A DNA stretch of 64,000 bases from JAABTH01 sp964492615 (GTDB lineage: Bacteria; Bacillota; Dethiobacteria; DTU022). How positions within the stretch are numbered: position 1 is the first letter of the stretch; each line of letters begins with the position of its first letter. Below are positions 51,684 through 61,298 of the stretch, in pieces. The translations under genes were made by a program, and so were the position numbers. Location: positions 21,560 through 85,559 of the forward strand of contig CAZBKZ010000007.1 in assembly GCA_964492615.1 (NCBI GenBank), given 5' to 3'. The notes under the pieces are model-generated. The model saw nothing but the letters and a program-made list of their open reading frames with translations. It was not told the origin of the DNA and did no database searches.

Positions 51684-52496
51684 ATGTACCCGGACCTGCT
51701 GCAGGTCGGAAACCTGACCATACACTCCTTCGGGGTTATGCTTGTTCTGGCCGTTATTATTTCTGTCTTTTTATTGTACCGGGAAGCGCCCGGTGCTAAT
51801 ATCAACCAGGATTTACTCCTGGAAGCAGTTGTTTTTACAATCTTCTTTGGCTTACTCGGTGCCCGTCTCCTGTACATCGCTTTCAACTGGATATTTTTCA
51901 GCGAAGGATTCCCGGTTTCTCTCTTTTCAAGGTTCGAGGGTCTTTCCTTTTTTGGCGGACTCATTGCAGGAATCCTCACTCTATATTTATGGAGCAGGAA
52001 AAGAAAAATTAGTTTCCTAAAACTGGGTGATCTTCTCGCGCCCTACCTGATGCTGGGCTACGCTATCGGCAGAATTGGCTGTTTTCTAAATGGCTGCTGT
52101 TATGGGATAGAAACCTCCGTGCCCTGGGCTCTTCCTGCCCGCATCGGTGAAACAGCACTGCGCCACCCGGTGCAGATATATGCCGCCCTGGGAGCCCTGC
52201 TGATATTTTTTGCTCTAAAAAAAGCACGTTTAAAAAGGCCTTTTATCGGCTTCATTTTATTTGCCATGATTGCCCTTTACAGTTTACTCCGTTTTCTTAC
52301 AGACTTTTTCCGCTTTGGCCAGCCGGCCTGGCTTGGGCTCAGCGCTGCCCAACTGGTAAGCCTCTGCTTAATCCTGGTCACAGCAGGATTGCTGTTTGCA
52401 TATTACTACCTCCTGCCCGAAGATTATCGACCTGTCTTTAAACTGCCGCGTATCACTAAAAAGAAAAAATTACGCAGCGGCCGAAAGTTCCGATGA
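51684..52496 (+). CDS. lgt: Phosphatidylglycerol-prolipoprotein diacylglyceryl transferase
   Basis: A 270-residue membrane enzyme with the GRIGCFLNGCCYG signature near residue 130 and RHPVQIYAALG. It attaches diacylglycerol to the lipobox Cys. Four bases after lspA, and overlapping rluD by four bases (ATGA). Confidence 0.96.
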   Translation: MYPDLLQVGNLTIHSFGVMLVLAVIISVFLLYREAPGANINQDLLLEAVVFTIFFGLLGARLLYIAFNWIFFSEGFPVSLFSRFEGLSFFGGLIAGILTLYLWSRKRKISFLKLGDLLAPYLMLGYAIGRIGCFLNGCCYGIETSVPWALPARIGETALRHPVQIYAALGALLIFFALKKARLKRPFIGFILFAMIALYSLLRFLTDFFRFGQPAWLGLSAAQLVSLCLILVTAGLLFAYYYLLPEDYRPVFKLPRITKKKKLRSGRKFR

Positions 52497-53446
52497 TTAT
52501 GGATAAAAAGAGTTTGGAAACAATTGATATCAAGGTTGATATTCGGCATGAGGGTGAACGAATTGACCGATACCTGGCAGAAGAGCTGGATAATGTTTCG
52601 CGCAGCAGGATTCATCGCCTGCTGGAGGAGGGAAATATCAGCGTTAACGAACAAAACGGTGCTGATAAAAATTACCGCCTTCACTGCGGCGACCTGATCA
52701 GGGTAGTCATGCCGGCGCCCGAAAAGATGGAGGCCCGTGCGGAATCAATACCGATCAGCGTAGTATATGAAGATGAAAATATCCTAATTGTAAATAAAGC
52801 ACGGGGAATGGTGGTGCACCCCGCCCCGGGTCATAGCGGAGGAACCCTGGTTAACGCCCTGTTGAGTCACTGCAAGGATTTATCGGGGATTGGCGGGGTG
52901 ATCAGGCCCGGAATTGTCCACCGTCTTGACAAGGATACTTCCGGTTTGCTAATCGCGGCCAAAAACGATCGAGCTCACAGCGCTTTGTCGGCCCAGTTGA
53001 AGAAAAGAACTTTGCATCGTGAATATATTGCCCTGGTCCACGGACGGGTTGAACCGGCTGCCGGGAAAATTATTGCCCCTGTTGGCCGACATCCTGTGAA
53101 ACGAAAAAAAATGGCTGTCACTGAAAAAGGCAGGGAAGCAATCAGCCGCTACAGGCTTATCCGGTATTACGGTAATTTCAGCCTGCTAAAAGTGAAACTC
53201 GAAACAGGGCGAACACACCAGATCAGGGTTCACATGGCCTACCTCGGCCACCCGATTGTCGGAGATTCGCTTTATGGGCCGGGCAGCTCAAGCGAATTAC
53301 CGCCTGAGCTGGTATCGCCCCAAGCCCTTCACGCCCGAAAAATTATCTTTAAGCACCCTGTAACAGGGACCAGAATGGAATTTTCCGCCCACCTTCCTCC
53401 TGAATTTACCAGGATGCTTCAATTTCTTTTTAAAAATCAGGGTTAA
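52493..53446 (+). CDS. rluD: RluD-type 23S rRNA pseudouridine synthase
   Basis: A 317-residue protein with an N-terminal S4 domain (RIDRYLAEELDNVSRSRIHRL) and the RluA-family catalytic loop HRLDKDTSGLLIAAK (Asp nucleophile). Overlaps lgt. An in-frame second Met two codons later is also possible. Site specificity within the RluA group is inferred from the S4 domain. Confidence 0.93.
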   Translation: MIMDKKSLETIDIKVDIRHEGERIDRYLAEELDNVSRSRIHRLLEEGNISVNEQNGADKNYRLHCGDLIRVVMPAPEKMEARAESIPISVVYEDENILIVNKARGMVVHPAPGHSGGTLVNALLSHCKDLSGIGGVIRPGIVHRLDKDTSGLLIAAKNDRAHSALSAQLKKRTLHREYIALVHGRVEPAAGKIIAPVGRHPVKRKKMAVTEKGREAISRYRLIRYYGNFSLLKVKLETGRTHQIRVHMAYLGHPIVGDSLYGPGSSSELPPELVSPQALHARKIIFKHPVTGTRMEFSAHLPPEFTRMLQFLFKNQG

Positions 53447-53489
53447 GGCTGATCTGCAACGGCTGGTCAAAGCCTCCGCTTCCCCGGCT

Positions 53490-56249
53490 CTACAAGGCTT
53501 TTACCACTTCACTACAGCGGGGACATAGTTCTTCTGTCGAATCGGTAAAGATCCAGCAGCGGGGACATTTATGCCCCTCCGATTTTTTAACCAGGATCTT
53601 CACCGGGGCTCGCTGACCAGTTCGTGATTCTTCAGGTGCCCCAGCAGTACCTTCAGCTAGCTCAACAGACGAAACAATAAACAGGGTTGGCAAAAAGCTT
53701 TCATATTCTTTCAAAAGCTGGTGGAGTTCACCTTCTGCCCATAATTTAACCGACGCTTCGAGAGAACCGCCAATTACCTTATCCTTGCGGGCCTGTTCCA
53801 GAACCCAGGTGGCTTCTTCCCTGACTTCAAGTAAACTGCGCCATCGTTTTTCGAGAAGCTTGTTGTTCCACTTTTCTTCCGATTCCGGCCAATCGGCAAG
53901 CTGGACGCTTTCGGCATGCCTGCCTGGAAGGTAACTCCAGATTTCCTCTGCGGTGAAGGTCAGAATGGGCGCCATCAGCAGAACCAGGCGTTCCATGATG
54001 ATCATCAGGGTTGTCTGGGCCGATCTGCGGGCCTGATCATCGGGCAGTGAACAGTAAAGCCTGTCTTTTATTATATCGAGATAGAGATTACTCATGTCAA
54101 CCACGCAAAAATTGTGCAGGGCGTGAAAGACCTGATGGTATTCATATTTTTCATAGGCCCGGGTCACTTTATCTACAAGCAGGTTTAACCGATAGAGTGC
54201 CCAACGATCCAGTTCTTCCATATCATCATAGAAAACAGACTGGCTATCGGGATTAAAATCGGAGCAACCCCCGAGCATGAAACGGACCGTATTGCGAATT
54301 TTTCTGTATACTTCTATCAACTGCCTGAGAATATCCTGGGATAAGTGGATATCACTGGTAAAATCAGCCGAAGAGACCCATAAGCGCAAGATATCTGCCC
54401 CGTTCTGCTTGATGATTTTCTCCGGGGCTATAACGTTACCCATCGATTTTGACATTTTCTTGCCTTCACCGTCGACAACCCAGCCATGACTAAGTACCGC
54501 CTTGTAAGGAGGTTCATTCTTTGTAGCAACTGCAGTCAGCAGGGAAGAATGGAACCAGCCGCGGTACTGGTCGCTCCCTTCCAAATATAGGTCGGCAGGC
54601 CAGCGCAGTTCAGGCCGCAGTTCAAGCACAGCGGCATGGCTCGAACCAGAATCGAACCAGACATCCATGGTATCCTTTTCTTTGCGGAACTGATCATGCC
54701 CACAGGATGGACACTTTGTGTTCGCGGGTAATATTTCCGAGGCCTCATATGCAAACCAGGCATCTGACCCTTCGCGGGAAAACAAATCGCTTACCGCTTC
54801 AATTGTTTCTTCGTTAATAAGCGGTTCATTACAGGAGAGGCAGTAAAATATCGGAATCGGAACACCCCAAACTCTCTGTCGTGAAATACACCAGTCCTGG
54901 CGTTCAGCGATCATATTGGAAATACGCTCTTCCCCCCAGGGCGGAGTCCAGGTAACTTTTTTAATTGCTTCGAGGGCTTCTTTCCGGAAACCGTCTATAG
55001 AAGCAAACCACTGCTCGGTTGCACGGTATAAAACGGGCTGTTTGCATCGCCAGCAGTTCGGATACTGGTGTTCCAGCGACGACTCCTGCAGCAGCGCTCC
55101 TTGCGAACGAAGATCATCAATAACAGCTTTTCCACCTTCTTCATAGTGCATGCCGACATACTGACCGGCTTCAGAGGTAAAGTAACCTTTATCGTCCAGA
55201 GGGCTTAAAACAGGCAAATTATGCTCCTGACCGACTATAAAGTCTTCCTGCCCGTGACCGGGGGCAGTGTGGACACAACCCGTTCCCTGTTCCAGGGTAA
55301 CGTGATCGCCTGAAATTATTATGGAGTCCCGATCATAGAGCGGATGACGGCAGGTTATACCAACAAGGTCGGAACCTTTGTAAGTGTCCAGCACTTTCCA
55401 GGGTTTTTCACTTCCTGCCGCGCGGGCAACGCCTTCAACCAGCGCTTCTGCAAGCAGGTATTTTTCAGAGCCTGAATCAACGAGGACGTAATCAAAATCT
55501 GCATGCACCGCTATGGCCAGGTTTGCCGGTATAGTCCAGGCTGTTGTTGTCCATATCAGGCAATAGGTGTTCTCAATTCCACCAAGTTTTCCCTTATCGT
55601 CGGCAAGCGGAAACTTAACATAAATCGAGCGGGAAACCTTGTTTCCATATTCGATCTCTGCTTCGGCAAGAGCGGTTTCACAGCTGGCGCACCAGTAAAC
55701 GGGACGCATTCCCTTATAGATATAACCTTTTTCGGCCATTTTGCCGAATACCCTGATCTGCCGTCCTTCGAACTCGGGAACAAGAGTCAAATAAGGGTTA
55801 TCCCAGTCTCCACGCACACCCAGCCTTTTAAACTGTTCTCTCTGGATATTGACATACTGCATGGCATATTCATGGCACATGCGCCTGAATTCAAGCTCGG
55901 ATATTTCTTTACGATTTACTTTTTTGGTTTTTATGATCTGGTGTTCTATAGGCAAACCATGAGTATCCCACCCGGGCACATAGGGACAGAGAAAACCCTT
56001 CATGGTTTTATACTTGTTAATAATATCTTTTAAAACCTTGTTAAGAGCTGTGCCCATATGAATATCGCCATTTGCATAGGGCGGACCGTCATGAAGAATG
56101 TAAAGGGGCGCGGCGCGGCGGTTATCAAGAACCAAGCCATTAATATCCATCTTCTCCCATTTTTCAAGCCATTCCGGCTCACGGTTAGGCAGATTAGCCC
56201 GCATGGGGAAATCTGTTTGAGGCAGGTTTAGAGTATCTCTGTAATCCAT
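53490..56249 (-). CDS. ileS: Isoleucyl-tRNA synthetase
   Basis: A 919-residue class Ia synthetase. PPYANGDIHMGTALNK is the HIGH motif (HMGT variant), KKMSKSMGN the KMSKS motif, the CP1 editing domain lies between, and the C-terminal zinc site is CPRCWIFTDS...CPRC. Expression is governed by the T-box leader upstream. Confidence 0.98.
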   Translation of the reverse strand: MDYRDTLNLPQTDFPMRANLPNREPEWLEKWEKMDINGLVLDNRRAAPLYILHDGPPYANGDIHMGTALNKVLKDIINKYKTMKGFLCPYVPGWDTHGLPIEHQIIKTKKVNRKEISELEFRRMCHEYAMQYVNIQREQFKRLGVRGDWDNPYLTLVPEFEGRQIRVFGKMAEKGYIYKGMRPVYWCASCETALAEAEIEYGNKVSRSIYVKFPLADDKGKLGGIENTYCLIWTTTAWTIPANLAIAVHADFDYVLVDSGSEKYLLAEALVEGVARAAGSEKPWKVLDTYKGSDLVGITCRHPLYDRDSIIISGDHVTLEQGTGCVHTAPGHGQEDFIVGQEHNLPVLSPLDDKGYFTSEAGQYVGMHYEEGGKAVIDDLRSQGALLQESSLEHQYPNCWRCKQPVLYRATEQWFASIDGFRKEALEAIKKVTWTPPWGEERISNMIAERQDWCISRQRVWGVPIPIFYCLSCNEPLINEETIEAVSDLFSREGSDAWFAYEASEILPANTKCPSCGHDQFRKEKDTMDVWFDSGSSHAAVLELRPELRWPADLYLEGSDQYRGWFHSSLLTAVATKNEPPYKAVLSHGWVVDGEGKKMSKSMGNVIAPEKIIKQNGADILRLWVSSADFTSDIHLSQDILRQLIEVYRKIRNTVRFMLGGCSDFNPDSQSVFYDDMEELDRWALYRLNLLVDKVTRAYEKYEYHQVFHALHNFCVVDMSNLYLDIIKDRLYCSLPDDQARRSAQTTLMIIMERLVLLMAPILTFTAEEIWSYLPGRHAESVQLADWPESEEKWNNKLLEKRWRSLLEVREEATWVLEQARKDKVIGGSLEASVKLWAEGELHQLLKEYESFLPTLFIVSSVELAEGTAGAPEESRTGQRAPVKILVKKSEGHKCPRCWIFTDSTEELCPRCSEVVKAL

Positions 56250-56282
56250 TTTCTTTCTCCTCTCATTACTGGAAATCTAACT

Positions 56283-56560
56283 AAAAAAACCCGCCCCCAA
56301 GGGGCGGGATTATCTCCCACGGTACCACCCTAATTACCGCAATTAACACGGCTACTTATTCTTTGCCGATAACGGAGGCAACCGCCCGCTTCTACTGCCT
56401 TATATAAAGTTTCGAGGGGGAGCTCCCGGGTGATTTCAAATGGAACGGCTTTGCCGGACTCTCACCTTAAACCGGCTCTCTGGTTAAGCAGTTTTGCCAT
56501 TTTAATGTCCCGTTCACAGCGCTTGTGATTGATTTTAGCATGTCGGAACAGGAAAATCAA
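56283..56560 (-). promoter_or_regulatory. T-box riboswitch (Ile) controlling ileS
   Basis: On the minus strand, stem I carries AGAGAGCCGG and GTGAGAGTCCGGC, and ATC in GAAATCACCC fits an Ile specifier codon. The antiterminator T-box AGGGTGGTACCGTGG (complement near 56316-56332) is followed by the terminator CCCGCCCC/GGGGCGGG plus seven T residues (56283-56308). Uncharged tRNA-Ile would promote read-through. Confidence 0.95.
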
Positions 56561-56578
56561 CCGGGCTAACAGGCAAAG

Positions 56579-56606
56579 AATATAACAAAACATGTGCAGT
56601 CATTAA
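56579..56606 (-). promoter_or_regulatory. Possible promoter of the ileS T-box transcript
   Basis: On the minus strand TTAATG (complement of 56601-56606) and TATATT (complement of 56579-56584) are 16 bases apart. The -35 is a weak match. Confidence 0.4.
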
Positions 56607-56640
56607 GCACCGGATCATCCTGGCCTGGCAGGTTTTTCCA

Positions 56641-57318
56641 CTAAAAGTTTGGATCTTTATCAAGATCGCGCTCTAATCCGTAATCCAGGTCAATATCATC
56701 ATTGAGATCCGGCTCAGGCTCAAATTCTTCCTCTTCGTCTGCCCGGGGTTGTTCTTTTATCTCTTCTTCAGGCTCTGGTTCATACTTAACCGCCGGTTCA
56801 AATTCGAGAACATTGCCTTTATTTACCGTTTCTTCAAACGGTTCATCAACAGATTCATCAAGAGGTTCGTCAAATAATTCTTCGTTATCAATTGCTGTCA
56901 GTTGGCCTTCTATAAATGAGCGGAAGCGTTCTTTGAAAGTCTTTGCCTGCTTAACCATAGATTCGTGTTCAATTAGTATTCTGGCTGAGCGATTCTTGGC
57001 ATTGTCAATAATTTGCCTTGCTTCACGCTCTGCTTCATTTTTAACTGCATCCGCCTCCCGGGCTGCCTTTTGTTTTAATTCATCTGCTGCTCTCTGGGCA
57101 ACCACTATGGCGCTCTGCATTGTTTCTTCCATCTGGTGATAGTTTTTATTTTTATCTTTGAGCTGCTCTACTTCTTCTTTCAGCTCCATATTATCCCTGA
57201 TCAGTTCTTCGAGATCCTTAGCAATCTGATCCAGGAATTCATCAACATCCTCAATATCGTAACCACGGAAAGCACGTTCAAATTCCTTATCCTGTATGTC
57301 CATTGGTGTAATGGTCAT
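56641..57318 (-). CDS. divIVA: DivIVA-domain cell-division protein
   Basis: A 225-residue protein: ITPMDIQDKEFERAFRGYDIEDVDEFLDQI is represented at 2-32 (the membrane-curvature-binding start), then a coiled coil to about 150, then a long acidic tail rich in Glu/Asp/Pro. DivIVA marks poles and septa. The tail is compositionally odd and probably disordered. Last gene of the pgeF-divIVA group. Confidence 0.93.
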   Translation of the reverse strand: MTITPMDIQDKEFERAFRGYDIEDVDEFLDQIAKDLEELIRDNMELKEEVEQLKDKNKNYHQMEETMQSAIVVAQRAADELKQKAAREADAVKNEAEREARQIIDNAKNRSARILIEHESMVKQAKTFKERFRSFIEGQLTAIDNEELFDEPLDESVDEPFEETVNKGNVLEFEPAVKYEPEPEEEIKEQPRADEEEEFEPEPDLNDDIDLDYGLERDLDKDPNF

Positions 57319-57385
57319 TAATTACCCTCCCTGTTACTCTTAATTAATGGGAATCTTCGACAATACCACTGTTTTTCCTGCCCCA

Positions 57386-58159
57386 TCAACTGTATTTCTT
57401 TAATTTCAGACGTATTCTTCCTTTCCGCGTTTCACCTTCCACAGTGTCAACAACCAGACGCCCCCTTCCACGCAGGGAAACCTGATCACCTTCATTTAGC
57501 TGAAAAGATGGAGAGCTGACCGGGCGCCAGTTAACCCTGACCAGACCTCCCTTGATCAGAAGGACTACCCGCGAGCGTGAAACACCAAACCCGAGCGAAA
57601 TAACTGAATCGATTCTCAAGCTGGCAACAGTTCCCTTGATTTCCCTGCCTTCATCCCCGGATAGAGGCAGTTCATCTGGTGTGATAACCCTGCAGTCAAG
57701 AGCAACATGGCCGGCCCGGGTCAAATTCGAACATATATAACTGCCTTTTGAATCGCTGACTATAACTGCAGCCTGGTTGTCTCCGGAAAGGATTATATCG
57801 CCGACCTGATCCCGGCGTAATCCCAGCGACATAACCGCCCCGAGCAAATCACGATGACTGAGTTCTTCCTTCCCGGACCAGGAAACCATTACAGCTTCAA
57901 CAGGAGGCAGATCACCCTGGTGCTGTGCGGGGAATATATTCATTACATTTCTTTCTGCCTTTTCATAACCGCCGTAAACGGTATAGGAAAAGAAAGCATT
58001 ATTTCTAAGAGCTGACTCGGCCAGTTCCAACTGCCTTGGGTCAAGAAAAGAAGTGTGGAAAGAGCCTTTACCTTCCATTTGATCAAGTTTCCGTTCAAAA
58101 TGTTGAAGCCATTGCTTTTCTGTTTCAGAAAGTGGCGCCGATATATTTATAGTTCTCAC
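57386..58159 (-). CDS. ylmH: YlmH-type S4-domain RNA-binding protein
   Basis: A 257-residue protein with a C-terminal S4 domain (SLGFGVSRSRVVLLIKGGLVRVNW) and the YlmH central domain (VMVSWSGKEELSHRDLLGAVMSLGL). Related proteins act in ribosome quality control and stalled-chain release. Placed between yggT and divIVA as in most Firmicutes. Confidence 0.92.
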   Translation of the reverse strand: MRTINISAPLSETEKQWLQHFERKLDQMEGKGSFHTSFLDPRQLELAESALRNNAFFSYTVYGGYEKAERNVMNIFPAQHQGDLPPVEAVMVSWSGKEELSHRDLLGAVMSLGLRRDQVGDIILSGDNQAAVIVSDSKGSYICSNLTRAGHVALDCRVITPDELPLSGDEGREIKGTVASLRIDSVISLGFGVSRSRVVLLIKGGLVRVNWRPVSSPSFQLNEGDQVSLRGRGRLVVDTVEGETRKGRIRLKLKKYS

Positions 58160-58164
58160 TTCCC

Positions 58165-58443
58165 TTAAAAGAGTAATGATCTGTATATTATCTGCTGGAG
58201 AATTCTGATCAGGATCAGCAGTATAATTGGCGACAGGTCAAGATAGCCCATGCCTACCCTGACTCCGGGTATAATTTTTCGGATTGGAGCCAGCAGGGGC
58301 TCAGTAAGGTTGTAGACAATCCGGTAAATCGATTGCAAAGCCTGGTTGCCCCCGGCACCAACCATAAACCACGACAGGATAATTCTGGCAAAAAGAACAA
58401 AATAGTAAATCTGAATAAAGAACAACAGACCTTCAGCTACCAT
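58165..58443 (-). CDS. yggT: YggT-family membrane protein
   Basis: A 92-residue protein with two membrane helices; LFARIILSWF and the NLTEPLLAPIRKIIP motif are typical of YggT. Role unclear; linked by position to cell-division genes. Five bases before ylmH. Confidence 0.93.
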   Translation of the reverse strand: MVAEGLLFFIQIYYFVLFARIILSWFMVGAGGNQALQSIYRIVYNLTEPLLAPIRKIIPGVRVGMGYLDLSPIILLILIRILQQIIYRSLLF

Positions 58444-58468
58444 CTGGTTAATTTAAATCACCAGCCTT

Positions 58469-59131
58469 TCAATTGAATAGCGCGCTGCCTATGCGGATCA
58501 TAGTAGCGCCTTCTTCCACAGCTATGATAAAATCATTAGTCATACCCATTGATAATTCTTCCAGTTCCCTGCCGGACCGGGCATTGTTATCACGCAGCTG
58601 ACGCAAATGCATAAAATACTTTCTGGCATCTTCAGGATCGTCAACCAAGGGTGCCATGGTCATCAGGCCTTTTACTATCAGCCGATCATAAGCATAGAGT
58701 TTCATTAAAAAAGCTGCAAGTTTGCCCGGAGGAAGTCCAAATTTACTAAGTTCCCCGGAAACATTAACCTGAACCAAAACATCCACAGTTATATCTAGTT
58801 TATCTGCCTGTTTCTGCAATTCCTCAGCCAGTGAAACACGGTCCAGAGAATGAATCATCCTGTAAGCCGGAAGAACTTGTTTAACCTTATTTGATTGCAG
58901 GTGCCCGATGAAGTGCCAGTTATAAGTGGGGAAACGTTCGATTTTTTCCTGGGCATCCTGAACCCGGTTTTCGCCAAAATCCCTTATACCCAGCGCTGCT
59001 GCATGCTCAACCTCGCTGATTCCGACAGTTTTGGTAACAGCAACCAGCTTAATGGCATCAGGGTTACGGCCCACCCTGCGGGCGGCATTTGTAATCTCAT
59101 TTATAACCTTCTTATAATTATCGGCTAACAA
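58469..59131 (-). CDS. yggS: YggS-family PLP-binding homeostasis protein
   Basis: A 220-residue TIM-barrel protein with LVAVTKT (PLP Lys), FGENRVQDAQEK, WHFIGHLQSNKVKQVLP and ELSMGMTNDFIIAVEEGATMIRIG. Controls pyridoxal phosphate levels. In relatives sepF often stands between this gene and yggT; here only 25 bases do. Confidence 0.95.
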   Translation of the reverse strand: MLADNYKKVINEITNAARRVGRNPDAIKLVAVTKTVGISEVEHAAALGIRDFGENRVQDAQEKIERFPTYNWHFIGHLQSNKVKQVLPAYRMIHSLDRVSLAEELQKQADKLDITVDVLVQVNVSGELSKFGLPPGKLAAFLMKLYAYDRLIVKGLMTMAPLVDDPEDARKYFMHLRQLRDNNARSGRELEELSMGMTNDFIIAVEEGATMIRIGSALFN

Positions 59132-59185
59132 CAGCTGATGCCTCCCCCGTGAACATTTTTCATCAAAACTGCTACTTTAATAATA

Positions 59186-60439
59186 CTACCTGAAACGCTG
59201 ACCTTCTTCAACCAGGTCGGGGCGGGTTATAACAAGGGTATGCGGTTCGATGCCTTCCAGCATAACATTATCATCCTGCCGTTCAACGATCGAAACCTGT
59301 TTAAAAACAACTCTACCTCCCTGGTTGATGAAAATGCCGGTTTCCCCTTCTTTTTCGAAAACAGCCCCGAGCGGCACAATGATCCCCCTGTGCTGCCTGT
59401 AGATAATGTGCGCACCGGTCAGCCTGGCCCTGTCAAACCCCGGGAGCTGCTTACTAACAGCATAAGTCAGGCGCACCTGCTGATTTTCTTCATCCGTTTC
59501 AGAATGATATAGTTCGCCCTCAACAGGTTCACCCGGGGCAAAATCAAATTCAATACTTGTAGTACCATACTGGGTCAGGGGCCGGCCTTCATGGAGGGGC
59601 ACAATTGCGCTGAAATACCACTGCCAGTTATCAATAATTTTTATTAAAGGTTCCCCGGCAGGAACCATTTCACCTTCAAACCTGACTTTACCAGGGAAGA
59701 CTGTTTCAAAATCTTCTTCATTTTCATCACTGCTTTGCTCTGAATCCCATTGGTACTGAAGCTCATCAGGATAAAAAGTGCCAACATGTTCTTCCAAACC
59801 ATCACTGTAATGCGAAACAAAACCGGGCTGATCGGCATAGATGAGGATCGTATCCCGGTAGGATAAATTCGCATTTAGATCTGCTGAATGATCAGGATCA
59901 CGATCCTGCTGATCAATATTTCCAGATTCATCTCCTTCTATTTCAGGGCCGGAACCGTCCTCTGTATCTTCCTCGCTGCCCACCAGGGTATCCCAGTAGT
60001 CGCTGAACTGGCCCCAAAAATTATTCTCATCTTGCTGGTTATTGCTTTCTGTTTCCTGCATTGAGAACGAATCGACACGGGATAATACACCCAGCCGTAT
60101 CAATTCTTCCCCCGCAGCAACTCTTTCGCCTTCGGGAGTGAGGCTAATAATCACTACATCGGAAGAGGCAGTTATTACCTTTTCATGACGGGTAACTAAA
60201 CCTCCGGTAAAAACTTCTTTGCGCATTGTGCCGATTTCAGCTTCAATAACCTTCAGCCGCCATGACAAGAACTGTTCTCCAAGCCAGTGATAACCCAACT
60301 GCACAATAACGACAAGAGCAAGGAGAAGCAAAACATAGAAAACCAGGGCCTGCCTGAAATTACTGAAACTAAAGCGTTTGCCTTCACCCTGAAGCACCTG
60401 AAACTTCTGCCTGGCCGCTTTTTTTCTTTTATTGCTCAA
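59186..60439 (-). CDS. HlyD-like membrane-anchored protein
   Basis: A 417-residue protein with a basic N-terminus, one membrane segment (ALVFYVLLLLALVVIVQLGY, about 30-50) and an extracytoplasmic part with HlyD/biotinyl-lipoyl-like features (a stretch VVIISLTPEGERVAAGEELIRLG near 75-95 and a late VPLGAVFEKEGETGIFI). An Asp/Glu/Ser-rich insertion (about 150-195) is probably disordered. No partner transporter is nearby. The next gene's start is 11 bases inside it on the same strand. Confidence 0.75.
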   Translation of the reverse strand: MSNKRKKAARQKFQVLQGEGKRFSFSNFRQALVFYVLLLLALVVIVQLGYHWLGEQFLSWRLKVIEAEIGTMRKEVFTGGLVTRHEKVITASSDVVIISLTPEGERVAAGEELIRLGVLSRVDSFSMQETESNNQQDENNFWGQFSDYWDTLVGSEEDTEDGSGPEIEGDESGNIDQQDRDPDHSADLNANLSYRDTILIYADQPGFVSHYSDGLEEHVGTFYPDELQYQWDSEQSSDENEEDFETVFPGKVRFEGEMVPAGEPLIKIIDNWQWYFSAIVPLHEGRPLTQYGTTSIEFDFAPGEPVEGELYHSETDEENQQVRLTYAVSKQLPGFDRARLTGAHIIYRQHRGIIVPLGAVFEKEGETGIFINQGGRVVFKQVSIVERQDDNVMLEGIEPHTLVITRPDLVEEGQRFR

Positions 60440-61268
60440 ACCGCTTTTCCCCCTGTTTTTCTATCTTTATAAAACCAAGCATCCTGCCTGTTTTACCCTT
60501 ATCGCGGCGATATGAATAAAACAGGTCGTCACGACAAGAAGTGCAGAGTGTTGAACGGCTAAGGTGTCTTTGATCAATTCCGGCTTTCAGCAGCTGGGCA
60601 GCATTGATTTCCGCCAGGTCAATTTTCCACCTGCCTTCTTCACACGGCTCAAGATATCGGCTGCCAAACCAGCCTGCGTCAGCAAACCGGGCAGCAGCGG
60701 CATCATCTACAGTATAACAGTTTTTACATATTGACGGGCTGAAAGCAGCGGCTATCCGCTGCGGTGAGACATTATAAGATTCACTGATGTGGCGGAACAC
60801 TTTTTTTGCTATTCCGCTGCAGGTTCCTTCCCGCCCGGCATGGGCAACTGCTACCAGCGGAAAATCAAGCGCGGCAAAAAATATTAGCATGCAGTCGGCA
60901 GCATATGCAGCAAGAGCCAGATCGGGTTCAATGGTAATCAGCGCATCATAATGGGTCAGGGATGTTCCGGGAACGGCCCCCTCTCCCCTGTTTCTGGCAT
61001 CAACAGTTACAAGTTCGGCCCCGTGGACCTGAACAGCTGATACTATGTCACGGAATTCATGATTAAAAAGACAAAAAAACCTGCGCCTGTTTTCCAACAC
61101 GTTTGCTTCACAGTCTTCGGTATGAAAAGCCATATTCAGAGATGACACCGCACCACTGCTGCAGCCGCCGCACCGGGTTGAAAAAGCATGCCTAACTGCC
61201 CCCAGCGCGTCCAACATTGGAGATTGCAGGTAGAGCAGGTTATTTTTTCGAAGAAGGTCTATAGCCAT
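60429..61268 (-). CDS. pgeF: PgeF/YfiH-family (laccase-domain) protein
   Basis: A 279-residue protein with VRHAFSTRCGG, QVHGAELVTVDA, ADCMLIFFAA, AVAHAGREGTCSGI and the C-terminal FYSYRRDKGKTGRML. The family acts as purine nucleoside phosphorylase/adenosine deaminase and as a peptidoglycan editing factor. Its end overlaps the HlyD-like gene start. Confidence 0.93.
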   Translation of the reverse strand: MAIDLLRKNNLLYLQSPMLDALGAVRHAFSTRCGGCSSGAVSSLNMAFHTEDCEANVLENRRRFFCLFNHEFRDIVSAVQVHGAELVTVDARNRGEGAVPGTSLTHYDALITIEPDLALAAYAADCMLIFFAALDFPLVAVAHAGREGTCSGIAKKVFRHISESYNVSPQRIAAAFSPSICKNCYTVDDAAAARFADAGWFGSRYLEPCEEGRWKIDLAEINAAQLLKAGIDQRHLSRSTLCTSCRDDLFYSYRRDKGKTGRMLGFIKIEKQGEKRFEQ

Positions 61269-61298
61269 TCACTCCATAATGTTTTATTAAAAAGGCCT

